Source of the DNA: UBA1952 sp965246785
GTDB lineage: Bacteria; Bacteroidota; Bacteroidia; Chitinophagales; Chitinophagaceae
Length of the DNA stretch: 64,000 nt
Direction of reading: 5' to 3'
Assembly (NCBI GenBank): GCA_965246785.1
Contig: CBDFFM010000006.1
Span: forward strand, 1-64,000
Shown here piece after piece: positions 26,726-36,107 of the stretch (its first letter is position 1; every line of letters begins with the position of its first letter). The notes beneath the pieces were generated by a model. The model did no database searches. It worked only from the letters and a program-made list of their open reading frames with translations, and was not told the origin of the DNA. A program made the position numbers and the translations under genes.

Positions 26726-28042
26726 ATGAAACTTCAACTGCTGATACTCTGCTGCGTCGCAGCCTTTACATCTGCCGCGCAAAAGCATCCGCTGCAATTC
26801 TTCCGGCCAGCCAATACCGACGGGCTGCACATTTTTGAAACCGGCAAGGATGACACTGCATCATTTTATGGAATGAAGGTCAGAATAGGCGGAGGCTTCA
26901 CCCAAGACTTCCAAGCCCTCTCGCACGAGAATAACGCTACTGCTGTGATGATAGCAGGCAAGAATGCAAATGAGCTGATTGGCCTCACGCCGGGCTTTAA
27001 CCTCGCAATGGCCAACCTCAATATTGATGCGCAGCTATCGGATGGCATCAGGATGAACCTGACACTATACCTCTCTACGCGGCATCATGAAGAAACTTGG
27101 GTGAAGGGCGGCTACATTCAGTTTGATAAGCTGCTATTCCTGAAAAGCGCAACTGTGGACAGAATCATGCAGCACGTGACTATCAAGGTAGGCGACTATG
27201 AGATTGACTATGGCGACCAGCACTACCGGCGCACAGACGGAGGCAACGCCATCCACAATCCATTCGTAGAAAACTACATCATGGATGCGTTCAGCACGGA
27301 GATTGGCGCTGAGGTTTACTACCATTCTAATCATGGCTTGTATGCGATGCTTGGCGTCACCAACGGACAACTGAATCCTACAGTCGTTGCAGCCACCAGG
27401 ATTGATACGGCCACCGGCGAGCTGAACAAATACACACCAGCCATTCACGGCAAGCTCGGGTACGACAAGCAGTTTAAGAAAGACTTGCGCGGACGTATTT
27501 CCGGCTCCTTCTATTGGGATAAAAGCGCGGCAAGCAACTCCCTCTTTGCGGGCGACAGAACCGGCTCGCATTACGTCTACGTGATGGAGAATACAGTCGC
27601 CACAACAGACGGCAATTTTCGGTCGGGCAGATATACACCGGCGTTCAGTCAGGAAGTCTTTACGTTCATGATAAATCCCTTTGTGAAATACCGCGGCCTT
27701 GAGCTTTTCGGCGCTTTTGAAATGGCGCATGGCCGGACGATTACCGAGCCGGATATGCGCGAGGCAACGCAGTATGCGGTTGATTTAATCTACCGATTTC
27801 CGGCGAAGACAGAGGCTTTCTGGATTGGCGGCAGATACAATTCCATTACAGCAGAAATGCCTTTGAATCCTACCGAAACAAGCATCAACCGCGTGGTCTG
27901 CTCGGCAGGTTGGTTTCTTACGAAGAACATCATGCTGAAGGGTGAGTATGTAAGCCAGGTGTACAAGGCTTTTCCTACAACAGACATTCGCTCCGGCGGC
28001 AAGTTTGACGGGATAATGATGGAAGCGGTAGTCGGATTTTAG
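26726..28042 (+). CDS. Outer-membrane porin-like beta-barrel protein
   Basis: 438 residues from the ATG at 26726, giving the signal peptide MKLQLLILCCVAAFTSAAQ. The mature protein begins PLQFFRPANTDGLHIFETGKDD and contains alternating hydrophobic strands (KVRIGGGFTQDFQALS, RMNLTLYLSTRHHEE, GYIQFDKLLFL) and YDKQFKKDLRGRISGSFYWDKS, ending MMEAVVGF with a terminal aromatic, as expected for an outer-membrane barrel. It resembles phosphate-selective or general porin-like proteins of Bacteroidota. Substrate unknown. It lies 32 bp after the YceI gene and just before the universal stress protein gene, on the same strand. Confidence 0.8.
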   Translation: MKLQLLILCCVAAFTSAAQKHPLQFFRPANTDGLHIFETGKDDTASFYGMKVRIGGGFTQDFQALSHENNATAVMIAGKNANELIGLTPGFNLAMANLNIDAQLSDGIRMNLTLYLSTRHHEETWVKGGYIQFDKLLFLKSATVDRIMQHVTIKVGDYEIDYGDQHYRRTDGGNAIHNPFVENYIMDAFSTEIGAEVYYHSNHGLYAMLGVTNGQLNPTVVAATRIDTATGELNKYTPAIHGKLGYDKQFKKDLRGRISGSFYWDKSAASNSLFAGDRTGSHYVYVMENTVATTDGNFRSGRYTPAFSQEVFTFMINPFVKYRGLELFGAFEMAHGRTITEPDMREATQYAVDLIYRFPAKTEAFWIGGRYNSITAEMPLNPTETSINRVVCSAGWFLTKNIMLKGEYVSQVYKAFPTTDIRSGGKFDGIMMEAVVGF

Positions 28043-28060
28043 ACCATTAACACAATAAAC

Positions 28061-28876
28061 ATGAAGCGTATCCTCACCGTTTGCGACAGCAAGCATTATT
28101 CGCAAAGCACTGTAAGATTTAGTTGCTATCTCGCACGGCTGACCAAGTCTAAAGTAGTTGGCGTCTTTCCAAAGCTATCAGGCAGCGAAGACTTGCCCGT
28201 TTATATGCCCTTTGGGAATGAAGCCCTGGTTGGCGCCTTAGTGGACAGCGAGAATGGCGCAGAGGTCGTTACGTCTGTCAAACAGTTCAAAGAAGCTTGC
28301 GGTAATGAGGGCGTGGCCTGCGATATTGTCCAGGAGCACGACAATGCGCATAAAGATTTGGTAGCCGAATCCCTGTTCGCTGATGTGATTGTTTTAGACC
28401 AGCTAAGCTCCTTCTCTCCTACAGAAGACAAGGCCACATCCCGGCTCATTGAATCACTGATAGCCGATGCGCATTGCCCGGTGATGATTGCGCCTGTCTC
28501 TTTTGATGCGATTGAGGAAATCATATTCGCCTACGATGGCAGTGCGTCCGCAATGTTCGCTATCAAGGGCTTCACCTGCCTGTTTCCACAGCTTTCCGAC
28601 AAGAAGATTTCTGTAGTAGAGGTTTCTGAAACCGGGCGAATTGAATCATCCGAAAAGCTGGAAGTATGGCTTGGCGACAACTATTCGCAGGTATCTTTCC
28701 AGGCATTGCAAGGCGATGCAGCCGACCGTCTTTTTGAAATTGTAATGAGCACAAAGAATGCTGTTCTTGTAATCGGCGATGAAGGGAGAAGCTCCATATC
28801 CAAATTTTTCAGACCAAGCGCCAAAGACAACATCGTAAAGTTTGCCAACCTGCCGGTGTTTATTGCCCATCAGTAA
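28061..28876 (+). CDS. Universal stress protein, tandem UspA domains
   Basis: 271 residues with two UspA-like halves. The first begins MKRILTVCDSKHYSQSTVRFSCYLARL and runs to AHCPVMIAPVSFD; the second begins EEIIFAYDGSASAMFAIKGF and ends LPVFIAHQ. The second half keeps a degenerate nucleotide-loop region (LVIGDEGRSSISKFFRPS) in place of the classic GxxGxxGxxxGS, so ATP binding is doubtful. Universal stress proteins modulate survival under starvation or envelope stress. It starts 18 bp after the porin-like gene, so the two are probably cotranscribed. Confidence 0.88.
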   Translation: MKRILTVCDSKHYSQSTVRFSCYLARLTKSKVVGVFPKLSGSEDLPVYMPFGNEALVGALVDSENGAEVVTSVKQFKEACGNEGVACDIVQEHDNAHKDLVAESLFADVIVLDQLSSFSPTEDKATSRLIESLIADAHCPVMIAPVSFDAIEEIIFAYDGSASAMFAIKGFTCLFPQLSDKKISVVEVSETGRIESSEKLEVWLGDNYSQVSFQALQGDAADRLFEIVMSTKNAVLVIGDEGRSSISKFFRPSAKDNIVKFANLPVFIAHQ

Positions 28877-28936
28877 AAGACGGTGCCCACAAGCGACATC
28901 GTTATGGAGTAGGATTACAAACAAGGGGCGGCATCC

Positions 28937-29770
28937 GTGCGCAAATACAGACGTAAAATGATTGTTGTTATCGTAGCAGGATGCCTTATCGGTGCAGGAT
29001 TACTTTGTTGGAAGGCGCTGCTTAAATTGCAATACAGCAAAGAGGTGGCGGGACTATTTTCTAAGTCGGAAGCCCATTCAGGCCAGAAGTTTGACAGCGC
29101 ACAGTTCCCCGGTCTGCCTGCCCCGGTATTAAGATACTTCAAGCATGTCTTGAAGAATGGTCAGCCTTATATCAACACAGCGCGACTAACACACGACGGC
29201 CAATTTAAATCGGGCCTGGACAAGCCCTGGGCAGACATTACCGGCGAGCAATATTTTACTACCCGCCGGCCAGGCTTTATCTGGAAGGGTAAGACGACTC
29301 AATTCACAGCGATAGATGAATATGTTGCCGGAAAGGGAAGGCTGCAGGTATTCCTGATGTCTCTTGCCCGGATTGCGAATGGGCATGGAGAAAAATACAA
29401 CCAGGGAGAATTGCTGCGTTGGCTGAGCGAGAGTGTCTGGTTTCCTACAAACCTGCTGCCAAGCGAGGTAATGCAGTGGTCGGCAATGAGCGACAGCACT
29501 GCAAAGCTCGCCTTCAGCAACGAAGGCCAGGCTGTCTCTTGTGTGGTAACGTTCAACCAGGCAGATGAAATTGCCGGGATGGAAACCAAACGGTACATGG
29601 GTGAGGACAAGCTGGAAACTTGGCTCACAAAAATGTCGGACTACAAAGAATGGAATGGCGTAAAAATTCCAACCCGCGCCGAAGCGCTCTGGCGGCTGGA
29701 CAGCGGCGATTTCAGCTATGCAAAGTTCCGTGTGAAGACGCTGGAGTACGAGGTGAGTAAAGAATTTTAA
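28937..29770 (+). CDS. Membrane-anchored protein of unknown function, DUF6544-like
   Basis: 277 residues starting at a GTG (MRKYRRKM as initiator Met), with one N-terminal membrane helix (IVVIVAGCLIGAGLLCWKALL). The rest is a soluble domain with FPGLPAPVLRYFKHVLKNGQP, GQFKSGLDKPWADITGEQYFTTRRPGFIWKG and WLTKMSDYKEWNGVKIPTRAEALWRL, a pattern I associate with a family annotated as DUF6544; this is memory, not a search. It would be a periplasmic-facing protein. It sits 10 bp upstream of the DnaJ-like gene. No function assigned. Confidence 0.7.
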   Translation: MRKYRRKMIVVIVAGCLIGAGLLCWKALLKLQYSKEVAGLFSKSEAHSGQKFDSAQFPGLPAPVLRYFKHVLKNGQPYINTARLTHDGQFKSGLDKPWADITGEQYFTTRRPGFIWKGKTTQFTAIDEYVAGKGRLQVFLMSLARIANGHGEKYNQGELLRWLSESVWFPTNLLPSEVMQWSAMSDSTAKLAFSNEGQAVSCVVTFNQADEIAGMETKRYMGEDKLETWLTKMSDYKEWNGVKIPTRAEALWRLDSGDFSYAKFRVKTLEYEVSKEF

Positions 29771-29780
29771 GAGCGATAGA

Positions 29781-30662
29781 ATGGACTTCATTGATTATTA
29801 CAAAGTCTTAGGCATAGCCAAGACCGCTACCGAGGAGCAGATAAAGAAGGCATACCGGAAAGCGGCCAGAAAGCTGCATCCCGACCTCAACCCGAATGAT
29901 AAAGGCGCGCACAAAGCGTTCCAGCAAGTGAATGAAGCAAATGAGGTATTAAGCGACCCGGCGAAGCGGGCGAAGTATGATAAATGGGGCAAGGATTGGG
30001 AACATGGTGAGGAGATAGAGCAGCAACGGCACGCACATAGCCAACGGCAACGACAATATGCAGGGGCAGAGTTCGGCGGTACTGACGACGGCGATTTTTC
30101 CGGATTCTTTGAATCCATGTTCGGAGCGGCACAGAACGGCAGCCAAACCAAATACCGGGGTCAGGACTATACTACAGAGCTGCCATTGACACTCACAGAC
30201 GCAATGGTTACGCACCAGCACACAATGAATGTTGCAGGCAAAGCCGTTCGGATTACAATACCTGTGGGTGTTGAAAATGGGCAGGTAATTAAGCTAAAAG
30301 GTTATGGAGCGCCCGGCGCAAATGGTGGCCCGTCAGGCGACCTCTACATCACGTTCTCCATAACGCCGCATCCAAGGTTTGACCGCGTCGGGAACGACCT
30401 CTTCACTACTGCGACAATAGATTTATACACGGCAATCCTTGGAGGAGAAACGACGGTTGATACCCTGAATGGCAAAGTGAAGCTGACGGTAAAGCCGGAG
30501 ACACAGCATGGAACGAAAGTGCGGCTGAAAGGAAAAGGCTTCCCTGTTTACAAAAAAGACGGCGAGGCTGGAGACCTGTTCGTCACTTACAATGTGGCGC
30601 TGCCAACCAATCTGACCGAAGAGCAGAAGGCCTTATTCACCCAATTATCAAAGCTCAACTAA
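29781..30662 (+). CDS. cbpA: DnaJ-class co-chaperone CbpA
   Basis: 293 residues. J domain at 1-70 with YYKVLGIAKTATEEQIKKAYRKAARKLHPDLNPN; the HPD motif that stimulates DnaK ATPase is present. A G/F-poor linker rich in Q/H/R follows. The C-terminal substrate-binding domains have YTTELPLTLTDAMV, ITIPVGVENGQVIKLKGYGAPG, GDLYITFSITPHPRFDR and LKGKGFPV. The zinc-finger domain of true DnaJ is absent, which defines CbpA. A CbpM-type modulator gene follows at once. The pair serves protein folding under stress. Confidence 0.93.
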   Translation: MDFIDYYKVLGIAKTATEEQIKKAYRKAARKLHPDLNPNDKGAHKAFQQVNEANEVLSDPAKRAKYDKWGKDWEHGEEIEQQRHAHSQRQRQYAGAEFGGTDDGDFSGFFESMFGAAQNGSQTKYRGQDYTTELPLTLTDAMVTHQHTMNVAGKAVRITIPVGVENGQVIKLKGYGAPGANGGPSGDLYITFSITPHPRFDRVGNDLFTTATIDLYTAILGGETTVDTLNGKVKLTVKPETQHGTKVRLKGKGFPVYKKDGEAGDLFVTYNVALPTNLTEEQKALFTQLSKLN

Positions 30663-30668
30663 AGCAAC

Positions 30669-30971
30669 ATGGATGCCTTTGAATTAATACCGGCGAATGA
30701 GTTTTGCCTGCATCACAATGTAGAGATGTCGTTTATTGAATCGCTCAGCGAAGCTGGCTTGGTACGGACAACCTTAGTCAGAGAAAGCATCTACCTCGCA
30801 GTTGATGATTTGCCGAAGCTGGAAAAATTCGCCCGCTTCTACTACGAGATGGACATCAACGTAGCAGGCATAGAAACGGTTAGCCACCTGTTGGCCCAAA
30901 TCGCTGACCTGCATCAGCGCCTTCTGCAGCTATCCGGCAAGCTTAAACAATACGAACGCGCATCACCATGA
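30669..30971 (+). CDS. cbpM: Chaperone modulator CbpM
   Basis: 100 residues, helical, with FCLHHNVEMSFIESLSEAGLVRT, YLAVDDLPKLEKFARFYYEMDINVAGIETVSHLL and a C-terminal leucine-rich coiled coil (LHQRLLQLSGKL). This is the MerR-HTH-like CbpM fold that binds and inhibits the J domain of CbpA. It starts 6 bp after cbpA, and its stop overlaps the next gene's start by 4 bp (ATGA), so the three genes are one operon. Confidence 0.92.
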   Translation: MDAFELIPANEFCLHHNVEMSFIESLSEAGLVRTTLVRESIYLAVDDLPKLEKFARFYYEMDINVAGIETVSHLLAQIADLHQRLLQLSGKLKQYERASP

Positions 30972-31837
30972 AAAAAGTATTCATCACCGGCGCAACCGGC
31001 AACGTGGGCATAGAGGTCATCGACTCGCTGCGCAGCCTCGTAGTGCCGCTGGAAATAATAGCCGGGGTGCGCAATCCGGTTGGGGACACCGCGAAGCTCG
31101 CAGCATACAACGTGCAGCTCAGAAGCATTGATTTTACGAATCTCGGCACTTATGATGCCGCGCTTGATGGCTGCGATTATCTCTTCCTCATGCGCCCGCC
31201 GCCCATCTCGGATGTGGCAAAGTATTACAAGCCGCTGATTGCAGCAGCGAAGAAGGTTGGCATTGCGCACATAGTATTTCTGTCGGTGCAGGGCGTGGAG
31301 AAGAGCAGCATCATTCCGCATCACAAAATTGAAGCGTGGCTGCGCGATTGCGGCATTCCCTACACCTTCCTGCGGCCAGCCTATTTCATGCAAAACTTCA
31401 CCACCACGCTGCACAAAGATTTGGTGGAAAAGTGCCGCATCTTTTTGCCCGCAGGCCGTGCAAAATTTACGCTTATAGATGTGCGGGATATTGGGCTTGT
31501 CGCCGCCACTATCTTGAGCGCGCCTGCAAAGCACGCGGGTAATGCCTACGAGCTTACAAGCGGCGAGGCACTGAGCTTTCGCAGAATGGCGAAGCGACTG
31601 AGCGACAGCCTAGGCAGAAGCATAAAATACGTGTCTCCAAGCCTGCTGGGCTTCTATCTCGCAAAGCGTGCAGAGGGCATCCTGCGACCGCTGATACTGG
31701 TGATGATGGCGCTGCATTATCTGCCGCGTTTTCAGAAAACACCGCATGTTGCCGATAGTGTAAAAGCATTGACCGGCAAGCCTCCGCGCACATTCTCCGA
31801 GTTTATTGCCGACTATAAAAAAGATTTGCTGAACTAA
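30968..31837 (+). CDS. NmrA-like NAD(P)-binding protein (atypical short-chain dehydrogenase)
   Basis: 289 residues. Rossmann motif at the N-terminus GATGNVGIEVIDSL (GxxGxxG) and NmrA/quinone-reductase-type features VFLSVQGVEKSSIIPHHKIEAWLRDCGIPYTFLRPAYFMQN and FTLIDVRDIGLVAATIL. The catalytic Tyr-Lys pair of classical SDRs is not obvious, as usual for NmrA proteins, which sense redox state or reduce quinones. Its ATG overlaps the cbpM stop by 4 bp. Substrate unknown. Confidence 0.88.
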   Translation: MKKVFITGATGNVGIEVIDSLRSLVVPLEIIAGVRNPVGDTAKLAAYNVQLRSIDFTNLGTYDAALDGCDYLFLMRPPPISDVAKYYKPLIAAAKKVGIAHIVFLSVQGVEKSSIIPHHKIEAWLRDCGIPYTFLRPAYFMQNFTTTLHKDLVEKCRIFLPAGRAKFTLIDVRDIGLVAATILSAPAKHAGNAYELTSGEALSFRRMAKRLSDSLGRSIKYVSPSLLGFYLAKRAEGILRPLILVMMALHYLPRFQKTPHVADSVKALTGKPPRTFSEFIADYKKDLLN

Positions 31838-32007
31838 GATTTTAAACCCCTGACAACGCCTTCTATGAAATACTCAAACGTGCTGATGGTAATGACATCC
31901 ACCGCCAATACAACTAACAACACCAACGATAAGACTTAAAGAGATGAATTAATCGCGTTGTTGGCAGGCCATGCATAGCAACGCTAAACGCAAAAAAACA
32001 TTCCTGA

Positions 32008-32562
32008 ATGAGCGCTACGAATAAGACAGAAGCCTTCCTGAAAGATGAGGATGCGCAGCTTCAAAAGCTCCACCAAATCGTCAAAGACACATTGGAAGCC
32101 GAGGAGCTGATTATTCACAACCTTAAAAATCCGCCGGCAGACATTCTTACCAAAGGCCAGGAGCTCTCCGACAAGGTCGCGCGCTTCGGCGGAAGCTGGA
32201 GGTTCATCATTTGGTTCGGTGTTATCCTCACGCTCTGGATTGCGTTCAATGCGATAGCCATCGGGCATTACAGGTTTGACCCGTATCCCTTCATTCTAAT
32301 GAACCTCATTCTCTCGTGCATTGCAGCACTGCAGGCCCCGGTAATTATGATGAGCCAGAACCGGCAGGAAGAAAAGGACAGGATGCGCAGCGAGAATGAT
32401 TACCTGATAAACCTGAAAGCCGAGATGCAAATCCGCAGTATCAATCAGAAGATTGACCTGCTGCTGGAAGAGCGAATCAAGACGCTTTTTGAAACGCAGG
32501 AAAAGCAATACCGGCTATTAGAGCAGATTTGTGAGAAGTTGGATGTCAAGGCGGGGATGTAG
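32008..32562 (+). CDS. DUF1003 family membrane protein
   Basis: 184 residues with two adjacent membrane helices (WRFIIWFGVILTLWIAFNAIA and PFILMNLILSCIAALQAPVIMM). The flanking motif VARFGGSWRFI, the FDPYPFILMNLILS turn and QNRQEEKDRMRSENDYLINLKAE after the second helix are the signature of DUF1003 proteins. The C-terminus is a coiled coil. Inner-membrane protein of unknown function, found in many stress-adapted bacteria. It has its own short leader after the NmrA gene. Confidence 0.88.
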   Translation: MSATNKTEAFLKDEDAQLQKLHQIVKDTLEAEELIIHNLKNPPADILTKGQELSDKVARFGGSWRFIIWFGVILTLWIAFNAIAIGHYRFDPYPFILMNLILSCIAALQAPVIMMSQNRQEEKDRMRSENDYLINLKAEMQIRSINQKIDLLLEERIKTLFETQEKQYRLLEQICEKLDVKAGM

Positions 32563-32593
32563 TAAAGCTAAGTGTGCATTAATTCTGCGCCTG

Positions 32594-33130
32594 TCAATCC
32601 TTGCTGAATTCTTCGGTAATCTGTAGTACAATAATGCCTGCCTTTCGGATAACGGTTCGGATAATCAGTGTTTGGCCGCCAGGTTGCAGGTACATCCACT
32701 GTGTCATGCGCACACGCATAATTGGGTTATTATGCGACAACGCAAGATGAAAGCTCCAGTGAAACGTATTGCCATACACCATGCCATGCGCCGTGCCTAT
32801 AATATCGTTTGCGGTTGCATTAATATGGTGCGCATCAATCCGTCGCATCTGCCAGGAACGATGCGTGCCTTTTTTGCCTTCCTGGGATAGGTCTTGTTCA
32901 ATGTGAAGCGAGCTATTCTTTATTACGCCCTGCGTTTGAGTAGTAATACGTCGTGTCGGAGTGCCGCCACGACTTTCCATTACGCCGGTAGAATGGGTGA
33001 GGCCGGCGAAGAAACGTTCCGGCTCAAAGATTGGTGTATCGTTTTCAAAGGAGGACGGCTTCATGGTAGCGCACCCGGCGAAAACAAAAGCAAAGGCGAC
33101 GAAGGTGAGTGCTTGGCGTATATGGCGCAT
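32594..33130 (-). CDS. DUF3833-like lipoprotein
   Basis: 178 residues from the ATG at 33130 (MRHIRQALTFVAFAFVFAGC). The cysteine in VFAGC is a lipobox, so it should be a lipid-anchored envelope protein. The body shows the DUF3833 pattern: ERFFAGLTHSTGVMESRGG, RITTQTQGVIKNSSLHIEQDLSQEG, HRSWQMRRIDAHHINATANDIIGTAHG and FHWSFHLAL. Function unknown. It is convergent with the DUF1003 gene (31 bp between stops). Confidence 0.82.
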   Translation of the reverse strand: MRHIRQALTFVAFAFVFAGCATMKPSSFENDTPIFEPERFFAGLTHSTGVMESRGGTPTRRITTQTQGVIKNSSLHIEQDLSQEGKKGTHRSWQMRRIDAHHINATANDIIGTAHGMVYGNTFHWSFHLALSHNNPIMRVRMTQWMYLQPGGQTLIIRTVIRKAGIIVLQITEEFSKD

Positions 33131-33184
33131 GAGATTATCGCGGCAATACACCATGCCATGACCTCACGTTGCAGCCGGTTCCCC

Positions 33185-34192
33185 TTATGGCAACAGCTTT
33201 CCGAATCGCTGAAAAGCAGCGCACTCTAAGCTCTCCCGCTCGTCTGGATGCGCAATGGAAATCAGCAGCCGCGCGCGCTGCTCCATATTCTTGCCGTAAA
33301 GGTTCACGGTGCCCCATTCCGTGACCACGTAGTGCATGTGCCCGCGCAAGGTCACCACGCCTGCGCCCTGCTTTAGAAATGGAACGATTCGCGACACGCC
33401 GTGCTTTGTTCTGGAAGGCAACGCAATAATTGGTTTGCCGCTTTCTGAAAGCGCAGCCCCGCGCATAAAATCCATCTGCCCGCCAATGCCGGAATACTGA
33501 TAGGTGCCAATGGAATCCGCGCATACTTGGCCCGTGAGGTCTATTTCTATGGCGCTGTTGATGGCAACCACTTTCGGGTTCTTGCGGATGATGCGCGTGT
33601 CGTTTACAAAGTCTACAGCCATGCAGGCGACGGATGGATTGTCGTCTATGAAATCATAGACCTTCTTCGTGCCAAGCACAAAGCAACTAATCGTTTTTCC
33701 GCGCGCTACTTTCTTATGTTCATTGGTAATAACGCCGGCTTGTACCAGCGGTATAATGCCGTCCGAAAACATCTCTGTATGGATGCCCAGGCCTTTATGG
33801 GCCGTTAGGTATTGCAGCACCGCATCCGGGATAGCGCCAATGCCCATTTGAAGCGTTGCGCCGTTTTCTATTAATGCTGCAACCTGTTGCCCGATAAGCG
33901 CTGTTGTCGCGCCTGCTTCTCCTGCATAGGCCACTTCCGGCAGCGGCCCATCGTGCCATACCATTGCATGGAAGCGCGAGCTGTGAACGATACCATCGCC
34001 ATGCACGCGCGGCATCTGCGGGTTTACGAGCGCAATCACTTTCCCGGCGCATTGCAGGGCGCTAAGCGATGCATCTACCGAAGTGCCGAGTGTGCAATAG
34101 CCATGCTTGTCAGGCGGCGAGACGTGCATCATAGCAACATTAACCGGCAGAATGGCCCGCTCAAAAAGCTGCGGAATCTCGCTTAGAAAAAC
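33185..34192 (-). pseudogene. Acetyl-CoA hydrolase/CoA-transferase, N-terminus missing
   Basis: Reading leftward from 34192 the frame carries FLSEIPQLFERAILPVNVAMMHVSPPDKHGYCTLGTSVD, GIGAIPDAVLQYL, FSDGIIPLVQAGVITNEHK and GIGGQMDFMRGAALSESGKPIIALPSRT, a normal acetyl-CoA hydrolase/4-hydroxybutyrate CoA-transferase C-terminal two-thirds. About 95 residues normally precede FLSEIP (the N-terminal half of the first CoA-transferase domain) and are absent: upstream of 34192 the similarity stops. An internal ATG at 34132 could give a short product, which would lack part of the fold. Deletion or insertion junction near 34.19 kb. Confidence 0.75.
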
Positions 34193-34763
34193 CCCAGAGT
34201 ATGGATTGAACGTGCTATTTGCAGCGTATCATTAGGAGTTTGCTATACTAAGAGTAATCAACAAAATTGATAGTCTTAAGCAACCTAAGAAATTGAACCT
34301 GAATCTGCCCGGCCTGTACTTGCCGCATGCGATTGAGCTTCGTTTGCTTTCTTATGATGAATCTCGGAATCAGATTGCAGTGAAATCTTAGCGCTTACCA
34401 AGGTGAATTGGGATAACACTTAATTTGCCAGGAAACTGCCAATCACTTAAATGCGCGTGGAAAGTAGTCGAGGTGCTGGAGTGTGAAGAGGACAGTGAAG
34501 ATATTGCGCTCAGATATAGCTTCTATATTTAGCAGCGTTGTATAACCAACTTTATATCGTCTTACTGGAAAGTGGTTAAATGGGCTGCTCTGAAAAAGTG
34601 GCCAATTTGTAGGCATATAGCGCCTCCTGTACCACAACTTTAGTTTTGTCGGAGATGTTGGCGGTCTCATAGCGGCTTGTTTGCCAGTCTGGAAATCGTA
34701 TTGCTAAAACACTGAAATAATTCCGGCTTACCTTTTAGCACATAAACCATCTGTTTCTACATC
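34193..34763. other. Junction region without a clear gene
   Basis: About 570 bp after the truncated CoA-transferase. An open stretch 34236-34391 on the + strand (51 codons, no ATG; contains NLPGLYLPHAIELRLLSYDES) may be a gene fragment. A/T content is higher than in the flanking genes. Probably rearranged or decayed sequence. Confidence 0.45.
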
Positions 34764-35063
34764 ATGCCAGAATACTACACACTATCCGAAGGCATCACGG
34801 CTTTGCGGAAGGAAGGCTACACCGAAGATTTTAATCTTGATGAGCATTACCTTGTATGCCGCGTCGGCAATATCTATCCGGATGAATTTGTGATAGACAA
34901 AGTATATCGGTATGAGGGAGAAAGCAATCCTGACGATGAGGCTGCACTCTATGCTATTTCATCCGAAAAGCATGGTGTAAAAGGCATTCTCGTAGATGGA
35001 TATGGCACTTCCAGTGCAAAGGCTTCATCGGCATTATTGGCAAAGCTTGGAGAACGGAAGTAA
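34764..35063 (+). CDS. Small conserved protein often misnamed phosphoribosylpyrophosphate synthetase
   Basis: 99 residues: MPEYYTLSEGITALRKEGYTEDFNL then EFVIDKVYRYEGESNPDDEAALYAISSEKHGVKGILVDGYG. I recognise this as a short Bacteroidota family that carries that enzyme name in many annotations although it has none of the enzyme's motifs; the true function is unknown. Soluble, no signal peptide. It has an A-rich leader and stands alone between the junction region and the DoxX gene. Confidence 0.75.
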   Translation: MPEYYTLSEGITALRKEGYTEDFNLDEHYLVCRVGNIYPDEFVIDKVYRYEGESNPDDEAALYAISSEKHGVKGILVDGYGTSSAKASSALLAKLGERK

Positions 35064-35232
35064 ATGCTTTAGCCCCAAAACGTGACTTATATGTTTGAGT
35101 AAACCATAAGCGCCGAAAACGGCGGGACGAAATATTTCTGCACTAGTAAGTGGCACGACAGTGCATTCATCACCGATGAGGTGGGCTTTTTCCTGCAGCC
35201 CATCAAAGTGTAAGAGCTATCTCTCGTGATAC

Positions 35233-35631
35233 TCATGCGAATGCTGGTTGGTTACCTATATCAATCAGCTTTCGCTCAGAGGGCCTCAAGTACCACGACA
35301 ATAGAGTCAGGACTATCAATATCAGCGCGGGTACTGCTTGGGCAACTGTATCTCCAGCAATAATATGAGATGCCGCTGCACCAGTCATTGCAAAGAAGAG
35401 GCCAGCATAGGCCCATTCCTTTAACATCTTGAAGCCTGGAATGAGTATGGCAACAACACCGAGCAGCTTCCATACACCGATGATATAAAGAACGTAGGGC
35501 GGGTAGCAAAGATGCACGATGATGTCCAAGTAACCCTTCGTCTGAAGTATCTGCGCGATGCCTTGTGCGGACATCCCCAAAGCCAGCAGCGCAGTAACTA
35601 TCCAGTAAATAATCTTTGTCCTCTTCGTCAT
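35233..35631 (-). CDS. DoxX-like membrane protein
   Basis: 132 residues, four hydrophobic helices (IIYWIVTALLALGMSAQG, YVLYIIGVWKLLGVVAILIPG, WAYAGLFFAMTGAAASHIIAG, ALILIVLTLLSWYLRPS). GVWKLLG and the AYAGLFFAMTGAAASH segment are typical of DoxX/DUF4870-type proteins. It is the last gene of an ArsR - SRPBCC - DoxX group on the minus strand (9 bp after the SRPBCC gene), a recurrent trio in Bacteroidota. Physiological role unknown. Confidence 0.85.
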   Translation of the reverse strand: MTKRTKIIYWIVTALLALGMSAQGIAQILQTKGYLDIIVHLCYPPYVLYIIGVWKLLGVVAILIPGFKMLKEWAYAGLFFAMTGAAASHIIAGDTVAQAVPALILIVLTLLSWYLRPSERKLIDIGNQPAFA

Positions 35632-35639
35632 GTTTGTTT

Positions 35640-36107
35640 TTATTTTATGTTGTTTAAGATTTCCTGCAAACGATTGTGCGCCGTATTGAGGCCTTGCGCA
35701 AAAGGCATACGCAGCATCTGGTCTCTGTCAGCCACCGATTTGTACACAATGTGCATGGTTAGCCTGCTGGTTGTGTCGCTGAGCGCCTCAAAATCCAGAA
35801 ACTCAAGTTGGGCCGGAAAGGGCGCGTTGTCCATTTGAAACGTGCGGGTAATGGCCTGGTCGGGAGCAAGCTAATGAATGACGCCATGCGCGCTAAATAC
35901 CACTTTCCCTTCGGTGCTTCTCGTTTCAAACTGGTAGCCGCCATGTTTGGAAGTATCCAGCTTTATCACTTTGATGCCCATCCATTGGCTAAGAATATCA
36001 GCGTCTGTGTATGCTTTGAACAACAGGTCAACAGACAGGTCAAAATCCCGCGTGATGACCAAATCGTGTTTGCCATCTTTGGCAGCTACTTTTGTTTTGA
36101 GTTTCAT
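35640..36107 (-). pseudogene. SRPBCC/AHSA1 protein with an in-frame amber stop
   Basis: The ATG at 36107 starts MKLKTKVAAKDGKHDLVITRDFDLSVDLLFKAYTDADIL and reads well to SAHGVIH, where TAG at 35871-35873 stops it. The same frame then continues LAPDQAITRTFQMDNAPFPAQLEFLDF and ends ILNNIK, which is the normal second half of an AHSA1 (START-like) domain. A single base change therefore splits the gene. Such proteins often act with the ArsR gene directly upstream (4-bp overlap, ATGA). Sequencing error is an alternative. Confidence 0.82.

Noticed and set aside
34764..35063. Naming this gene a phosphoribosylpyrophosphate synthetase.
   Set aside because: Only 99 residues and no PRPP-binding motif; the name looks like a propagated misannotation.
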